The translations under genes were made by a program, and so were the position numbers. From Novosphingobium clariflavum (GTDB lineage Bacteria; Pseudomonadota; Alphaproteobacteria; Sphingomonadales; Sphingomonadaceae), in assembly GCF_026420865.1 (NCBI RefSeq), contig NZ_JAPCWC010000002.1, positions 62,001 through 126,000 of the forward strand: DNA of 64,000 nucleotides, in the 5' to 3' direction. This document shows positions 1-14,134 of the stretch, piece by piece. The notes under the pieces are model-generated. The model had not been told where the DNA came from, did no database searches, and worked only from the letters and a program-made list of their open reading frames with translations. Within the stretch, counting starts at the first letter, position 1. Each line of letters starts with the position of its first letter.

Positions 1-2726
<2,726 letters not shown>

Positions 2727-2773
2727 GGGCTGTCCTGGGGTGTCCTGTGTGTCTTGTATGTCGGACTGGCGGC

Positions 2774-3151
2774 CTAGGCCACCAGTTCGCCAAACGCCTT
2801 GTCCCAGTAATCCGGGCCTTCGGCTTTGGCTTGGAGAATGATCGGGTTGCTTTCCTGTTCCATGCGGATCACCGCCTTGAACCGGTCAGCCTGAAACTGG
2901 TGCATCGAGCCGCCGTACTCGCCCTGCGTCGTCGACCAGGCGCCCGCCTCGAGCATCCGGTCGATGAACGCCTTGCCGGCTTCCTTCGCGTGCTTGCGCA
3001 CCTTGGGGCCGAACTTGCGAACCGCCACCGAGACTTTGTCCTCGAAGATGAGCTGCAGCTCCCCGTAAGGGTAGAACCGCGGCGCAACCGAGAGTTCGGC
3101 AGCCTGTCCGGCGATGTAGTAAGCGAGCATGTGGTCGATGAGGTCGGTCAT
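2774..3151 (-). CDS. Conserved small protein between carA and carB, function unknown
   Basis: This encodes 125 residues beginning [21 protein letters not shown] do not recognise a domain. There is no signal peptide or clear membrane segment; the protein is mixed charge, with a basic stretch near residues 42-55 ([20 protein letters not shown]) and a C-terminus rich in acidic and aromatic residues. The start is supported by AAGGTG about nine bases upstream of the ATG. It sits 47 bp before carB and 166 bp after carA on the same strand, so it is probably co-transcribed with them. Whether it has any role in carbamoyl phosphate synthesis is unknown. Clean coding over its whole length supports a real gene. 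Confidence 0.8.
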   Translation of the reverse strand: MTDLIDHMLAYYIAGQAAELSVAPRFYPYGELQLIFEDKVSVAVRKFGPKVRKHAKEAGKAFIDRMLEAGAWSTTQGEYGGSMHQFQADRFKAVIRMEQESNPIILQAKAEGPDYWDKAFGELVA

Positions 3152-3317
3152 GGCATGGCACCTTGCTTAACACGGGTTCCCGGCGCGGAGGCCGGAATTT
3201 CACGTGCATAGGCAAAGTGCGATACCGGGTCGAAAACTCGCTGGTCCGCGCCGGCAATGATCGCCGATGCGGGGCGCGGCACGAATGCCGCCATCAAGTT
3301 CCGACCCGTTACGCCCA

Positions 3318-4484
3318 TCAGGCCAGCATCCCCACGAACTTCTCGAAGAGATAGAAGCTGTCCTGCGGCCCGGGGCTGGCTTCCGGGTGATACTGCACGC
3401 CGAACGCCTTCTTGCCCTTGATCGCGATACCGCAGTTCGAACCGTCGAACAGCGAGACGTGCGTCTCCTCGACGTTTTCGGGCAGCGACTGGTTATCGAC
3501 CGCGAAGCCATGGTTCATCGAGGTGATCTCGACGACGCCGTCGGTCAGGCGCTTCACCGGGTGGTTGGCGCCGCGATGGCCCTGGTGCATCTTCGAGGTC
3601 TTGGCGCCGGCCGCAAGGCCCAGCATCTGGTGACCGAGGCAGATGCCGAAGACCGGCACATCGCGGTCGAGCAGCGACTTGATGACGGGCACGGCATATT
3701 CGCCGGTCGCAGCAGGGTCACCCGGGCCGTTCGAGAGGAACACGCCCTTGGGCTCCAGCGCGAGGATGGCCTCGAGCGAGGTTTCGGCGGGCACCACCGT
3801 CACGCGGGCCCCGGCCTTCACCAGGTTGCGGAAGATGTTGTCCTTGGCGCCGTAGTCGATGGCGACGACGTGCGGCAGCACATCGCCCTGGGCAGCGCCG
3901 AAGCCCTGGCCGAGCTCCCAGGTCGAGCCTTCCCAGCCCTCCTGGACCTCGCGGCTGACGATCTTGGCAAGGTCCATGCCTTCGAGGCCCGGCCATTCCT
4001 GCGCACGCTTGATGAGTGCGGGAATGTCGAACTCGCCATTAGGGTCATGGGCGATCACCGCGTTGGGCGCGCCCTGCAGGCGGATGCGGCGGGTCAGCGC
4101 GCGGGTATCGACCCCGGCGAGACCGACCTTGCCCTTGGCGGCAAGCCAGTCACCGAACTCACCCGCAGAGCGGAAGTTCGAGGGCAGCGTCACGTCCTCG
4201 CGGACAACGCAGCCGACGGCGCCATCGACCCGGGATTCGAGATCCTCGTCGTTGACACCGACATTGCCGATGTGGGGGAAAGTGAACGTGACGATCTGGC
4301 CCGCGTAGGACGGGTCAGTCATCACTTCCTGATACCCGGTCATCGCGGTGTTGAAGCAGACTTCACCGACTGCTTCGCCGACGGCTCCAAAGCCGCGGCC
4401 CCAGACCACGTGTCCATCGCTCAGGACGAGAACGCCTGTCGCCCCTTCAGGTTTGGGCGCAAGCGTATATGCGGCGTCGGCCAT
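3318..4484 (-). CDS. carA: Carbamoyl-phosphate synthase small (glutaminase) subunit
   Basis: CarA hydrolyses glutamine and passes ammonia to CarB. The 388-residue length is normal. The N-terminal half carries the CPSase small-chain domain (CFNTAMTGYQEVMTDPSY, about 43-60). The C-terminal half is a class I glutamine amidotransferase with nucleophile Cys282 in FGICLGHQM and the His366/Glu368 pair in YHPEAS. A GGAG element about nine bases before the ATG supports the start. The gene is divergent from yqeY across a 162 bp gap and leads the carA/small gene/carB run. No pyrimidine-responsive leader could be recognised. Confidence 0.97.
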   Translation of the reverse strand: MADAAYTLAPKPEGATGVLVLSDGHVVWGRGFGAVGEAVGEVCFNTAMTGYQEVMTDPSYAGQIVTFTFPHIGNVGVNDEDLESRVDGAVGCVVREDVTLPSNFRSAGEFGDWLAAKGKVGLAGVDTRALTRRIRLQGAPNAVIAHDPNGEFDIPALIKRAQEWPGLEGMDLAKIVSREVQEGWEGSTWELGQGFGAAQGDVLPHVVAIDYGAKDNIFRNLVKAGARVTVVPAETSLEAILALEPKGVFLSNGPGDPAATGEYAVPVIKSLLDRDVPVFGICLGHQMLGLAAGAKTSKMHQGHRGANHPVKRLTDGVVEITSMNHGFAVDNQSLPENVEETHVSLFDGSNCGIAIKGKKAFGVQYHPEASPGPQDSFYLFEKFVGMLA

Positions 4485-4646
4485 GGTGGGTCGCTCCGTT
4501 TTCGGCGTTTCTGACTATGTGTGCTAAGGCCCGCCCGCTAGACAGGGTTGTGCACCGCGTCAAGGCGCGACAGGTGCAATTTGGCGCGCGGCTTGCTAGT
4601 TTTGCGCCATCACCCTTTCCAGAACCAGCAGAACAGCAGGAAAACA

Positions 4647-5099
4647 ATGCTTCGTGATTCGATCAAGGCCGCCCAGATCACCGCGATGAAGGCGGGCGAC
4701 AAGCCGCGCCTCGCCGCGGTTCGCCTCATCCTTGCCAAGATCAAGGACCGCGACATCGAACTGCGCACCGCCGATTCTCTTCCCGACGACGATGCCATGG
4801 TGATCGACGTTCTCCAGAAGATGGTGAAGCAGCGCCGCGAATCGATCCAGCTCTTCGAGGAAGGTGGCCGCCCCGAAAAGGCCGCCGAGGAAAAGGCCGA
4901 GCTGGAGGTAATCGAGACTTTCCTTCCCGCCCAGCTCTCCGAGGAAGAGACCAAGGCCCTGATCGAGGCGATCAAGGCCGAAGTCGGCGCCGAAAGCATG
5001 AAGGACATGGGCAAGGTCGTCGCCGCGCTGAAGGCGCGCCACGGCACCCAGCTCGACATGGGCAAGGCTTCGGGCTGGGTGAAGGCGGCGCTGGCCTGA
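4647..5099 (+). CDS. yqeY: GatB/YqeY domain-containing protein
   Basis: This 150-residue protein belongs to the YqeY family, which resembles the tail domain of the GatB amidotransferase subunit; its exact role is not settled, but a tRNA-related one is suspected. It begins MLRDSIKAAQITAMKAGDKP and is helical and highly charged, with the family motif FLPAQLSEEE in the middle. The ATG at 4647 was chosen over an upstream in-frame start at 4548 because the family starts here and AGCAGG precedes it. dnaG follows after 27 bases, so yqeY-dnaG-rpoD is likely one transcription unit, an order common in alphaproteobacteria. Confidence 0.92.
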   Translation: MLRDSIKAAQITAMKAGDKPRLAAVRLILAKIKDRDIELRTADSLPDDDAMVIDVLQKMVKQRRESIQLFEEGGRPEKAAEEKAELEVIETFLPAQLSEEETKALIEAIKAEVGAESMKDMGKVVAALKARHGTQLDMGKASGWVKAALA

Positions 5100-5126
5100 C
5101 CTGACACGTGATCGGGCGGCAGGACC

Positions 5127-7022
5127 GTGCTTACCCCTCAATGGCTCGACCAGCTTCGCACGCGGATCACGCTGTCCGCGCTGATCGGTCGCTCGACCCG
5201 CCTGCAAAAGGCGGGGCGCGAGTTCAAGGCCTGCTGCCCGTTCCACAACGAGAAGTCTCCAAGCTTCACCGTCAACGATGAAAAGGGCTTCTATCACTGC
5301 TTTGGCTGCGGCGCACATGGAGATGCGATCCGCTGGATGACCGATCACCAGGGCCTGTCCTTCATGGACGCGGTCAAGGAACTGGCGGCCGAAGCGGGGA
5401 TGGACGTCCCTGCCCCCGATCCGCGCGCGGCCAAGGCGGCGGAGAAGCGCGATACGCTTCATGACGTGATGGCCGCCGCACAGGGCTGGTTCGTGCAGAA
5501 CCTCTCCGCCCCCGGCGGCGAATCGGCGCGCGCCTACCTCGCCACCCGCGGGTTCGACGCTCACACCCTCCAGCGATTCGGCTTCGGCTACGCTCCGGAA
5601 GGCCGCCAGGCGATGAAGGAAGCGCTCGGCAAGTTTCCCGAGGCCATGCTGATCGAGGCCGGCCTCCGGATCGAAGTCGAAGGCCGCGATCCCTACGACC
5701 GCTTTCGCGGCCGCCTGATGCTGCCGATCGAGGATGCACGCGGCCGGGTCATCGCTTTCGGCGGCCGCATTCTCACCAAGGAGAAGACGGATGCGCCCAA
5801 GTATCTGAACTCTCCCGACACCCCCCTCTTCGACAAGGGCCGCACCCTTTACAACCTGCACCGCGCCGCACCGGCCGCGCGCCAGTCTGGCCGGATGGTC
5901 GTGGTCGAGGGCTACATGGACGTGGTCGCGATGGCGGCGGCGGGTATTGGCGAATGCGTCGCGCCGCTCGGCACCGCGCTGACCGAGCAGCAGATCGAGA
6001 TGCTCTGGCGCCACGTAGAGATGCCGATCCTGTGCTTCGACGGCGACGCCGCCGGCCAGCGCGCGGCGATGCGCGCGGTATCCCGTGCCCTGCCCCTGCT
6101 GCGCCCTGCCCACTCCCTGCGGATCGTCCGCCTGCCTGAAGGGCTTGACCCCGACGACCTTATCAAGGCCAGGGGCGCGCGCGCCATGGAAGACGTGCTG
6201 GGCGCCGCCAAAAGCCTGATCGAAGTGCTCTGGGAAGTGGAGCGCGATGCCCAGCCGCTGACCACGCCCGAAGACAAGGCCGGCCTCAAGGCGCGGCTGA
6301 TGGCCCATGTCGATGCGATCCAGCACCCGGACATCGCCAGCCTCTACCGGCGCGAGTTGCAGGACCGCTATTCCGAATTTGCCTTTCCCAAGCGCGAAAG
6401 CCGCTGGCAGCAAGGCGGCGGCGGCCAGGGCGGACCGTTCAAGCCCAATCCGCCGCGCGGAGGCGGCCGGGGCAATTTCCAGAAAGGCCGCTGGAGCCCG
6501 ATCCCCGAATCGGATCCCGAATCACTCGAACGCCTGCGCAAGGCGATTGCCGGCGGCGCGCGCGACGCCCTTTCAGCCGCCGTTCTGGCCGGGCTCATCC
6601 GTTGGCCCGACCAGATCACCCGTCACGCGGAAGCGCTGGCCCGCACACCGGGGCTCGACCCCCGCTTTTCCTTGCTGCTTGATTGCTGCCACATGCACGA
6701 ACCGCTTGAAAGCGCGGCGCTTGCCTCCATATTGGCCGACAGTGGCCTGGCGATCCCCGGCACCGCCGAATACTCCGGATTGCGCTTCGGGTTCCTGAAT
6801 CCCGATACCGGCGCGGATCAGGCGGCAGAGGATCTTGTGCAGGCGGTCGATCTCTTGGTGGAACGTCCGGTTCTGGAGGCGGCATTGGCACAGGCAACGG
6901 CGCGGTTCGAAAGCGAACTGTCCGACGATGCTTTTGCCGAGCAGCAACGCCTCCTCAAGAGAAAGCTGGAATTTGACAGTCGCCTCAGGCAAATGGCGAC
7001 AAGACAAGCGGCTTCGTCCTGA
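5127..7022 (+). CDS. dnaG: DNA primase
   Basis: DnaG lays down RNA primers at the replication fork. The 631-residue product starts at a GTG at 5127 behind GGCAGGA. Residues about 36-61 form the CHC2 zinc finger (CCPFHNEKSPSF, then YHCFGCGAHGD). The catalytic core and Toprim domain follow, with VVVEGYMDVVAMAAAG and LCFDGDAAGQRAA as the metal-binding acidic motifs. A glycine/proline-rich linker near residues 428-455 separates the core from the C-terminal helicase-interaction region, which is poorly conserved as usual. The gene lies between yqeY and rpoD. Confidence 0.97.
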   Translation: MLTPQWLDQLRTRITLSALIGRSTRLQKAGREFKACCPFHNEKSPSFTVNDEKGFYHCFGCGAHGDAIRWMTDHQGLSFMDAVKELAAEAGMDVPAPDPRAAKAAEKRDTLHDVMAAAQGWFVQNLSAPGGESARAYLATRGFDAHTLQRFGFGYAPEGRQAMKEALGKFPEAMLIEAGLRIEVEGRDPYDRFRGRLMLPIEDARGRVIAFGGRILTKEKTDAPKYLNSPDTPLFDKGRTLYNLHRAAPAARQSGRMVVVEGYMDVVAMAAAGIGECVAPLGTALTEQQIEMLWRHVEMPILCFDGDAAGQRAAMRAVSRALPLLRPAHSLRIVRLPEGLDPDDLIKARGARAMEDVLGAAKSLIEVLWEVERDAQPLTTPEDKAGLKARLMAHVDAIQHPDIASLYRRELQDRYSEFAFPKRESRWQQGGGGQGGPFKPNPPRGGGRGNFQKGRWSPIPESDPESLERLRKAIAGGARDALSAAVLAGLIRWPDQITRHAEALARTPGLDPRFSLLLDCCHMHEPLESAALASILADSGLAIPGTAEYSGLRFGFLNPDTGADQAAEDLVQAVDLLVERPVLEAALAQATARFESELSDDAFAEQQRLLKRKLEFDSRLRQMATRQAASS

Positions 7023-7062
7023 TTGTATAATCAGTTCGGATGCACGGGGATAACGGCGAAGA

Positions 7063-9084
<2,022 letters not shown>

Positions 9085-9104
9085 CGGTTGCATGAAGATG
9101 GAAA

Positions 9105-9132
9105 GGGCCCCGCTTCGGCGGGGTTCTTTTTT
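9105..9132 (+). terminator. Rho-independent terminator after rpoD
   Basis: A six-base-pair stem CCCCGC/GCGGGG closes a TTCG tetraloop (9108-9123) and is followed by TTCTTTTTT. It lies about 20 bases after the rpoD stop and should end the yqeY-dnaG-rpoD transcript. Confidence 0.85.
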
Positions 9133-9174
9133 GGGTCGCCCCTCGCGCGGCCCATTAGGGGAGGATGCCTAGCA

Positions 9175-9609
9175 ATGGCTTACGGGGATAGCGATGCCGT
9201 CAGCGAATCGGGCGCGCGCGAAGCGACCCGCTGCGCCGCCGGGGCCTGCATCACCTTCGCCTCGTTTCTGCTCCTGGCGCTGCTCTGGATGGTGCGCGTA
9301 GCCGGCATCGAGGCCTGGCTCGCGCTGCCGCCCCTGCTGCTTGCCCTGCTCGCCCTGATCCCCACCGTTTCCTTCACCTGTGCCGCGCGCTTCGCGGCGG
9401 AAAAGGGCGAACGCGCCGGCTACCTTATGCTGGTAACGCTGCTGGCGAGCGTGCTTGCAGTTGGCTACCTGACGTCGTCTGCCGGCGCCCTTGGCATTTT
9501 TGCGGTCATCCCGGTGGCGACGCTCGCAGTCGTGGTTGGCAAGCTCGTGCAGCAAGGCATGCGCGGCGCGCGGAACCTGCGCGAACCACCGCCGGAGTTT
9601 TTCGAATAA
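9175..9609 (+). CDS. Small integral membrane protein, function unknown
   Basis: The ATG at 9175 follows GGGGAGG and gives 144 residues. A longer frame from 9088 would run through the rpoD terminator and is not credible. The protein is nearly all hydrophobic segments: about four predicted membrane spans (near residues 23-41, 45-63, 79-97 and 101-121), then a charged tail ending REPPPEFFE. No family could be named. It lies tail to tail with the M28 peptidase gene, three bases apart. Confidence 0.7.
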   Translation: MAYGDSDAVSESGAREATRCAAGACITFASFLLLALLWMVRVAGIEAWLALPPLLLALLALIPTVSFTCAARFAAEKGERAGYLMLVTLLASVLAVGYLTSSAGALGIFAVIPVATLAVVVGKLVQQGMRGARNLREPPPEFFE

Positions 9610-9612
9610 GGT

Positions 9613-11355
9613 TCAGGTCGTGCCGTGGTTCTTGTTGCTGTCCGAATAGGCCGCGACGGTCGCCGACGGGCTGTCCAGCCGGACCCACAGAGACACGCCG
9701 ATGGCGCCTGCCAGCAGCACGACCGCCATCGCGTGCCTTGCAGCCATGCGCCCCGAGGACGGCTTCGTTTGTGGCAGCAGCGGCTCCAACGCACATACGG
9801 CGATCATCAGCGGAAGTACGGCCACCATCGGCATGGTCGGCCCCACCGCCTGTAGCAAGGCATAGCCAAGCATGAACGCGTAGCCCGTCACGATACCGGC
9901 GACGGCCACTGTCATCGCCCACGCCGGGCCGCCAGGCCGTAACGCACGCACCGCTGCCGCCGCGCCGCCAAGGGCCATCGGCAAGGCCAGCACATACGCT
10001 GCCGTCGGCGCGAAAGCCTGAAACGCGGCGCCGGCGAGCAGCAGCGGCAACGCCATCCCCGCCTCCCGCACCGCGCCATCCTGCTTGCCGCCAACCAGCA
10101 GCAGGACCGTGGCCACGCCTGCACAGCATGCCATGATCTGCAGCCTCGGGATCGCGGCGAGGCGGTCATAATAGTTTACCGGGCCGTCGGCGCCGGACAG
10201 CAGGTTGAGGAGATAGAGGGCGCCCGCCGCCCCCGCGACCAGCCCGAGCATCCGAACCGCTCCGCCAAGCAGCGCCCTGACCTCGAACCTGCGGAGCGAC
10301 ACAAGTCCATACCCGGCAAAGCCCAGGGCCAGCATCACCCATCCCCACCAAGCGGCATAGTGGAGCGCAAAAAGCCCAAAGACATCGAAGAACACGATGT
10401 CCGGCGACTGGCCGGGCAGTTCCGGTGCCGTCACCATGGCCCGCGCCAGGGCAAGCGTCTGCTCGCCCATCTGCTGGAGCGCCCCCTGATCGAGATTGGC
10501 AGGGGTCGCCAGCGGGGAATGGTAGAGCCCGGGACGGCCGATGAAGGCAAAGTTCCACGCCGCATAGCCATGCGGCAGCGCGGCGGTGAGATCGGTGTCG
10601 TTGGGCAGGACGCTGTAGATGAACGTCGCCAGCGAGGTGCCCGCCGGATGCGGGGCGGTAGCAGCCCAGAGCCGCGCCGCGTCCCCGTTCATCGCGGAAG
10701 TCTGGAACAGGTTCGCCTTGCCGCCTCCTCCACGAGTTTCGAGATTGACCAGCGCGCCAATCCGGCTTGCCTCGGGCGCTTGCCCAAAGAACAATTTTGC
10801 TCCGTTGAGCCCCGCCTCCTCGCCGTCCGTCAGGATGACGATCACGTCACGGCGGCGATCGCGCTGGCCGGACAGCGCACGCATCGTCTCGAGGATCGAA
10901 GCCACGCCGGCGCCGTCGTCGGCAGCGGCAGGCGAGCCCCAGACGCCGTCGTAATGCGCCATCAGCGCCACGGCGGGCAGAGTGCGATCCCGCCCCGGCA
11001 GTACCGCAACGATGTTGACCAACGGGATCTGCGCCCGGCTCTCCCCGCTGCGATGGTTCAGCGTTGCGCGTGCATCGTCCGGAAACAGCGCTTCCTGCGT
11101 ATGCAGGACCAGGCCGAGGGCACCAAGCCGATCCATCAGATAGCCCCGCAAGGCAGCATGCTCGGCCGAACCGCTCGGATGCGGAGCCCGCGCGATCCGC
11201 GCGACCTCGATCATCGCGCGCCCTGCCGAGAAGTCTTTCCCTGCCGCATCGGCTGCGAGCGGGCGAGGCGGCGTCGTGCCGAGGATGGCAAGGGCCACCC
11301 CGATCAGCAGCGCAAGGACAAGCAATTTCGCCGACTTCACCGCTAACCCCTTCAT
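9613..11355 (-). CDS. M28 family zinc metallopeptidase with C-terminal membrane domain
   Basis: The likely start at 11355 (MKGLAVKSAKLLVLALLIG) gives about 580 residues with an N-terminal signal anchor; a longer frame to 11490 has no signal and was not used. Residues about 50-310 form an M28 aminopeptidase-like domain with the zinc ligands in MAHYDGVWGSPAAADDGAGV, LTDGEEAGLNGAKLF, LVNLETRGGG and a later NDTDL. The second half is about seven or eight hydrophobic segments. The layout resembles ER-type M28 peptidases of the Fxna/ERMP1 kind, which also pair this domain with membrane helices. The catalytic domain is probably periplasmic. The substrate is unknown. Confidence 0.85.
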   Translation of the reverse strand: MKGLAVKSAKLLVLALLIGVALAILGTTPPRPLAADAAGKDFSAGRAMIEVARIARAPHPSGSAEHAALRGYLMDRLGALGLVLHTQEALFPDDARATLNHRSGESRAQIPLVNIVAVLPGRDRTLPAVALMAHYDGVWGSPAAADDGAGVASILETMRALSGQRDRRRDVIVILTDGEEAGLNGAKLFFGQAPEASRIGALVNLETRGGGGKANLFQTSAMNGDAARLWAATAPHPAGTSLATFIYSVLPNDTDLTAALPHGYAAWNFAFIGRPGLYHSPLATPANLDQGALQQMGEQTLALARAMVTAPELPGQSPDIVFFDVFGLFALHYAAWWGWVMLALGFAGYGLVSLRRFEVRALLGGAVRMLGLVAGAAGALYLLNLLSGADGPVNYYDRLAAIPRLQIMACCAGVATVLLLVGGKQDGAVREAGMALPLLLAGAAFQAFAPTAAYVLALPMALGGAAAAVRALRPGGPAWAMTVAVAGIVTGYAFMLGYALLQAVGPTMPMVAVLPLMIAVCALEPLLPQTKPSSGRMAARHAMAVVLLAGAIGVSLWVRLDSPSATVAAYSDSNKNHGTT

Positions 11356-11598
11356 CGCAAACGCGAAACAATCATGCCTGCCCGCCCGGGTGTCAATCGC
11401 ATCCAGCCAGGTTTGGAATTCTGCGCCTTTCACGCTCGCGAGCAGCCATTTCCTGCACGGTCCGGCCGTAATTCCGCTTGATCCTTGCACATCCGGGAAA
11501 TGCGCAGGCGGAATGTCAACAAAGGTGGCAATGCGACGAAGTCGCGACTAAGGGGAGGCGCAAACGAATCCCCGCATCAGGACAGGCAGCCCGATCCC

Positions 11599-12036
11599 AT
11601 GCGCATTGCGATTGCTTCAGACCACGCCGCCGTCGATCTCAAGACGGTTCTGCGTGAATACCTCATCGAACTCGGCCACGAAGTCGCCGATCTCGGCCCC
11701 GAAACCGCCGATCGTGTCGATTATCCCGACTACGGCTACAAGCTGGCCTCGGTCGTCGCCGACGGCACCGCGCAGTTCGGCGTCGCGCTCTGTGGCTCGG
11801 GCATCGGCATCTCGATTGCCGTGAACCGTGATCCGGCCTGCCGCTGCGCGCTCGTGTCCGAGCCGCTCTCGGCCGCACTCGCGCGTGAGCACAACAACGC
11901 CAACGTCATCGCCATGGGTGCCCGCCTGACTGGCGAAGACATGGCCAAGGCTTGCCTCGACGCATTCCTTTCGACCGAGTTCGGTGGCGGACGCCACGCG
12001 GGCCGCGTCGAAAAGCTTTCCAACCCCGTCTTCTGA
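11599..12036 (+). CDS. rpiB: Ribose-5-phosphate isomerase B
   Basis: RpiB interconverts ribose 5-phosphate and ribulose 5-phosphate in the pentose phosphate pathway. The ATG at 11599 gives 145 residues, starting [15 protein letters not shown]; an in-frame upstream start at 11485 adds a non-homologous leader and was rejected. The LacAB/RpiB signature is intact: SDHAA near the start, [13 protein letters not shown] with the active-site Cys, and [15 protein letters not shown]. glyA follows after 17 bases, an arrangement common in alphaproteobacteria, so the two are probably co-transcribed. Confidence 0.95.
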   Translation: MRIAIASDHAAVDLKTVLREYLIELGHEVADLGPETADRVDYPDYGYKLASVVADGTAQFGVALCGSGIGISIAVNRDPACRCALVSEPLSAALAREHNNANVIAMGARLTGEDMAKACLDAFLSTEFGGGRHAGRVEKLSNPVF

Positions 12037-12053
12037 AACGGAGAAGCCCGAAC

Positions 12054-13352
12054 ATGACCGTAGAAACCGCCATCCGTTCCGCCGGCTTCTTCTCTGACGG
12101 CGTTGCCCAGAGCGACCCCGCTGTTGCCAAGGCCATCGGCCACGAACTCAAGCGCGAGCGCAAGCAGATCGAACTGATCGCCTCGGAGAACATCGTCTCC
12201 AAGGCCGTCCTCGAAGCCCAGGGCTCGGTGCTGACCAACAAGTACGCCGAAGGCTACCCCGGCAAGCGCTACTACCAGGGCTGCGAGCCCTCGGACGAAG
12301 TCGAGACGCTCGCCATCGAACGCGCCAAGCAGCTGTTCGACTGCCAGTTCGCCAACGTGCAGCCCCACTCGGGCGCGCAGGCCAACGGCGCCGTGCTCCT
12401 CGCCACCGTCAAGCCCGGCGACACCATCATGGGCATGAGCCTCGATGCCGGCGGCCACCTTACCCACGGCGCCCGCGCAGCGCTTTCGGGCAAGTGGTTC
12501 AAGGCCGTACAGTACGGCGTGACCAAGGACACCCACCTGATCGACTACGATGAGGTCCAGGCTCTCGCCACGGAACACCAGCCCAAGCTGATCATCGCCG
12601 GCGGCTCCGCCTATCCGCGCGTGATCGACTTCAAGCGCATGCGCGAAATCGCCGACAGCGTGGGCGCACTGTTCCAGGTCGACATGGCCCACTTCGCCGG
12701 TCTGGTGGCCGCGGGCCTGCACCCCTCGCCCTTCCCGCACGCGCACATCGCCACCACCACCACGCACAAGACGCTGCGCGGCCCGCGCGGCGGCATGATC
12801 CTCACCAACGACGAGGCTCTCGCCAAGAAGATCAATTCGGCGGTGTTCCCCGGCCTCCAGGGCGGTCCGCTGATGCACGTCGTCGCCGCCAAGGCCGTCG
12901 CCTTCGGTGAAGCGCTGCGCCCCGAGTTCAAGGACTACGCCGCGCGCGTGATCGAGAACGCCAAGGTCCTTGCCGACACCCTCAAGGAACGCGGCGCCGC
13001 GATCGTTTCGGGCGGCACCGACACCCACCTCGCGCTGATCGACCTCTCGCCGCTCGGCGTGACCGGCAAGGATGCGGACGAGGCGCTGGAACGTGCGGGC
13101 ATCACCTGCAACAAGAACGGCATCCCCTTCGATCCGCTGCCGCCGATGAAGACCAGCGGCATCCGCGTGGGTTCGCCCGCCGGCACCACCCGTGGCTTCG
13201 GTCCGGAAGAGTTCCGCGAAATCGGCAACATGGTCGCCGACGTCCTCGACGGCCTTGCCAAGTGCGGCGAAGCAGGCGACGCTCAGGTGGAGCAGAACGT
13301 GCGTGCACGCGTCGAAGCGCTGTGCGACCGTTTCCCGATCTACGAGGACTGA
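12054..13352 (+). CDS. glyA: Serine hydroxymethyltransferase
   Basis: This PLP enzyme converts serine and tetrahydrofolate to glycine and methylene-THF, the main one-carbon source. It is 432 residues, of normal length. The start follows CGGAG. Key motifs are [29 protein letters not shown], the PLP lysine in [14 protein letters not shown], and [21 protein letters not shown] near the end. It sits between rpiB and a small membrane protein, with nrdR just beyond. Confidence 0.98.
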   Translation: MTVETAIRSAGFFSDGVAQSDPAVAKAIGHELKRERKQIELIASENIVSKAVLEAQGSVLTNKYAEGYPGKRYYQGCEPSDEVETLAIERAKQLFDCQFANVQPHSGAQANGAVLLATVKPGDTIMGMSLDAGGHLTHGARAALSGKWFKAVQYGVTKDTHLIDYDEVQALATEHQPKLIIAGGSAYPRVIDFKRMREIADSVGALFQVDMAHFAGLVAAGLHPSPFPHAHIATTTTHKTLRGPRGGMILTNDEALAKKINSAVFPGLQGGPLMHVVAAKAVAFGEALRPEFKDYAARVIENAKVLADTLKERGAAIVSGGTDTHLALIDLSPLGVTGKDADEALERAGITCNKNGIPFDPLPPMKTSGIRVGSPAGTTRGFGPEEFREIGNMVADVLDGLAKCGEAGDAQVEQNVRARVEALCDRFPIYED

Positions 13353-13370
13353 TCCAGGAGGCTGAATGCC

Positions 13371-13595
13371 ATGACCGACCCTGACCGCCCCGACGACACC
13401 GGCGACTTCATTTCCGATGCCCGCCACGAGCTGGCCGGAATGCTGCAGGATGGCCTAGACCATCCGTCGACCAAGCCGGTGTTGATCTGGGGCGCGGCAG
13501 GGGCGGTCGCGGCGGCCGTGCTTCCGTTCGTGTCGATCCCGCTCGGCCTTGCGGTCGGCGCGGGATACCAGTTCTACAAGCGCGTGCGCCCCTGA
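13371..13595 (+). CDS. Small membrane protein downstream of glyA, function unknown
   Basis: This 74-residue protein starts MTDPDRPDDTGDFISDARHE after a good AGGAGG nine bases upstream. An acidic N-terminal half is followed by one or two closely spaced hydrophobic segments (about residues 36-66) and ends YKRVRP. No named family was recognised. It lies 18 bases after glyA and 44 bases before nrdR, so it probably belongs to the rpiB-glyA transcript. Confidence 0.7.
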   Translation: MTDPDRPDDTGDFISDARHELAGMLQDGLDHPSTKPVLIWGAAGAVAAAVLPFVSIPLGLAVGAGYQFYKRVRP

Positions 13596-13639
13596 AAGCC
13601 TGCTCTATCTTGCCTGATTATTCGAAAGTAACCAACTGA

Positions 13640-14134
13640 ATGCGCTGTCCTTTTTGCGCCCATGACGATTCCCAGGTCAAGGACAGCCGCCCGACCGAGG
13701 ACAACACGGCAATCCGCCGTCGTCGCCAGTGCTCCAGCTGCGGCGCGCGTTTTACCACGTTCGAACGTGTCCAGCTTCGCGACATCACTGTCGTAAAAAG
13801 TGACGATGCGCGCGAGCCGTTCGACCGCGCCAAGATCGAACAGTCGGTCACCCTTGCCTGCCGCAAGCGCGGGATCGAGCGGGAGAAGATCGACCAGCTC
13901 GTCTCCGGCGTACAGCGCCAGGTCGAGACGCTGGGCGAATCCGAAGTTCCCTCCCGCGAAATCGGCGAGATGGTGATGGAAGGGCTGCGCCAGCTCGATT
14001 CGGTTGCCTATATCCGTTTCGCCTCTGTCTACCGCGCCTTCAACGAAGCGCGCGATTTCGAAGCTTTTGCAGGCACCGTGCGCGATGTCGCCGGGCAAGG
14101 TGCGACCAAGGGCGTAACAAAGGACGCCGAATGA
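13640..14134 (+). CDS. nrdR: Transcriptional repressor NrdR
   Basis: NrdR represses ribonucleotide reductase genes in response to ATP/dATP. It is 164 residues, as usual. The zinc ribbon is formed by Cys3, Cys6, Cys31 and Cys34 (MRCPFC, then CSSCGARF). The ATP-cone starts around [20 protein letters not shown]. The C-terminus carries the typical [11 protein letters not shown]. No strong ribosome site precedes the ATG. Its stop overlaps the start of the next gene by four bases (ATGA), implying translational coupling. Confidence 0.97.
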   Translation: MRCPFCAHDDSQVKDSRPTEDNTAIRRRRQCSSCGARFTTFERVQLRDITVVKSDDAREPFDRAKIEQSVTLACRKRGIEREKIDQLVSGVQRQVETLGESEVPSREIGEMVMEGLRQLDSVAYIRFASVYRAFNEARDFEAFAGTVRDVAGQGATKGVTKDAE

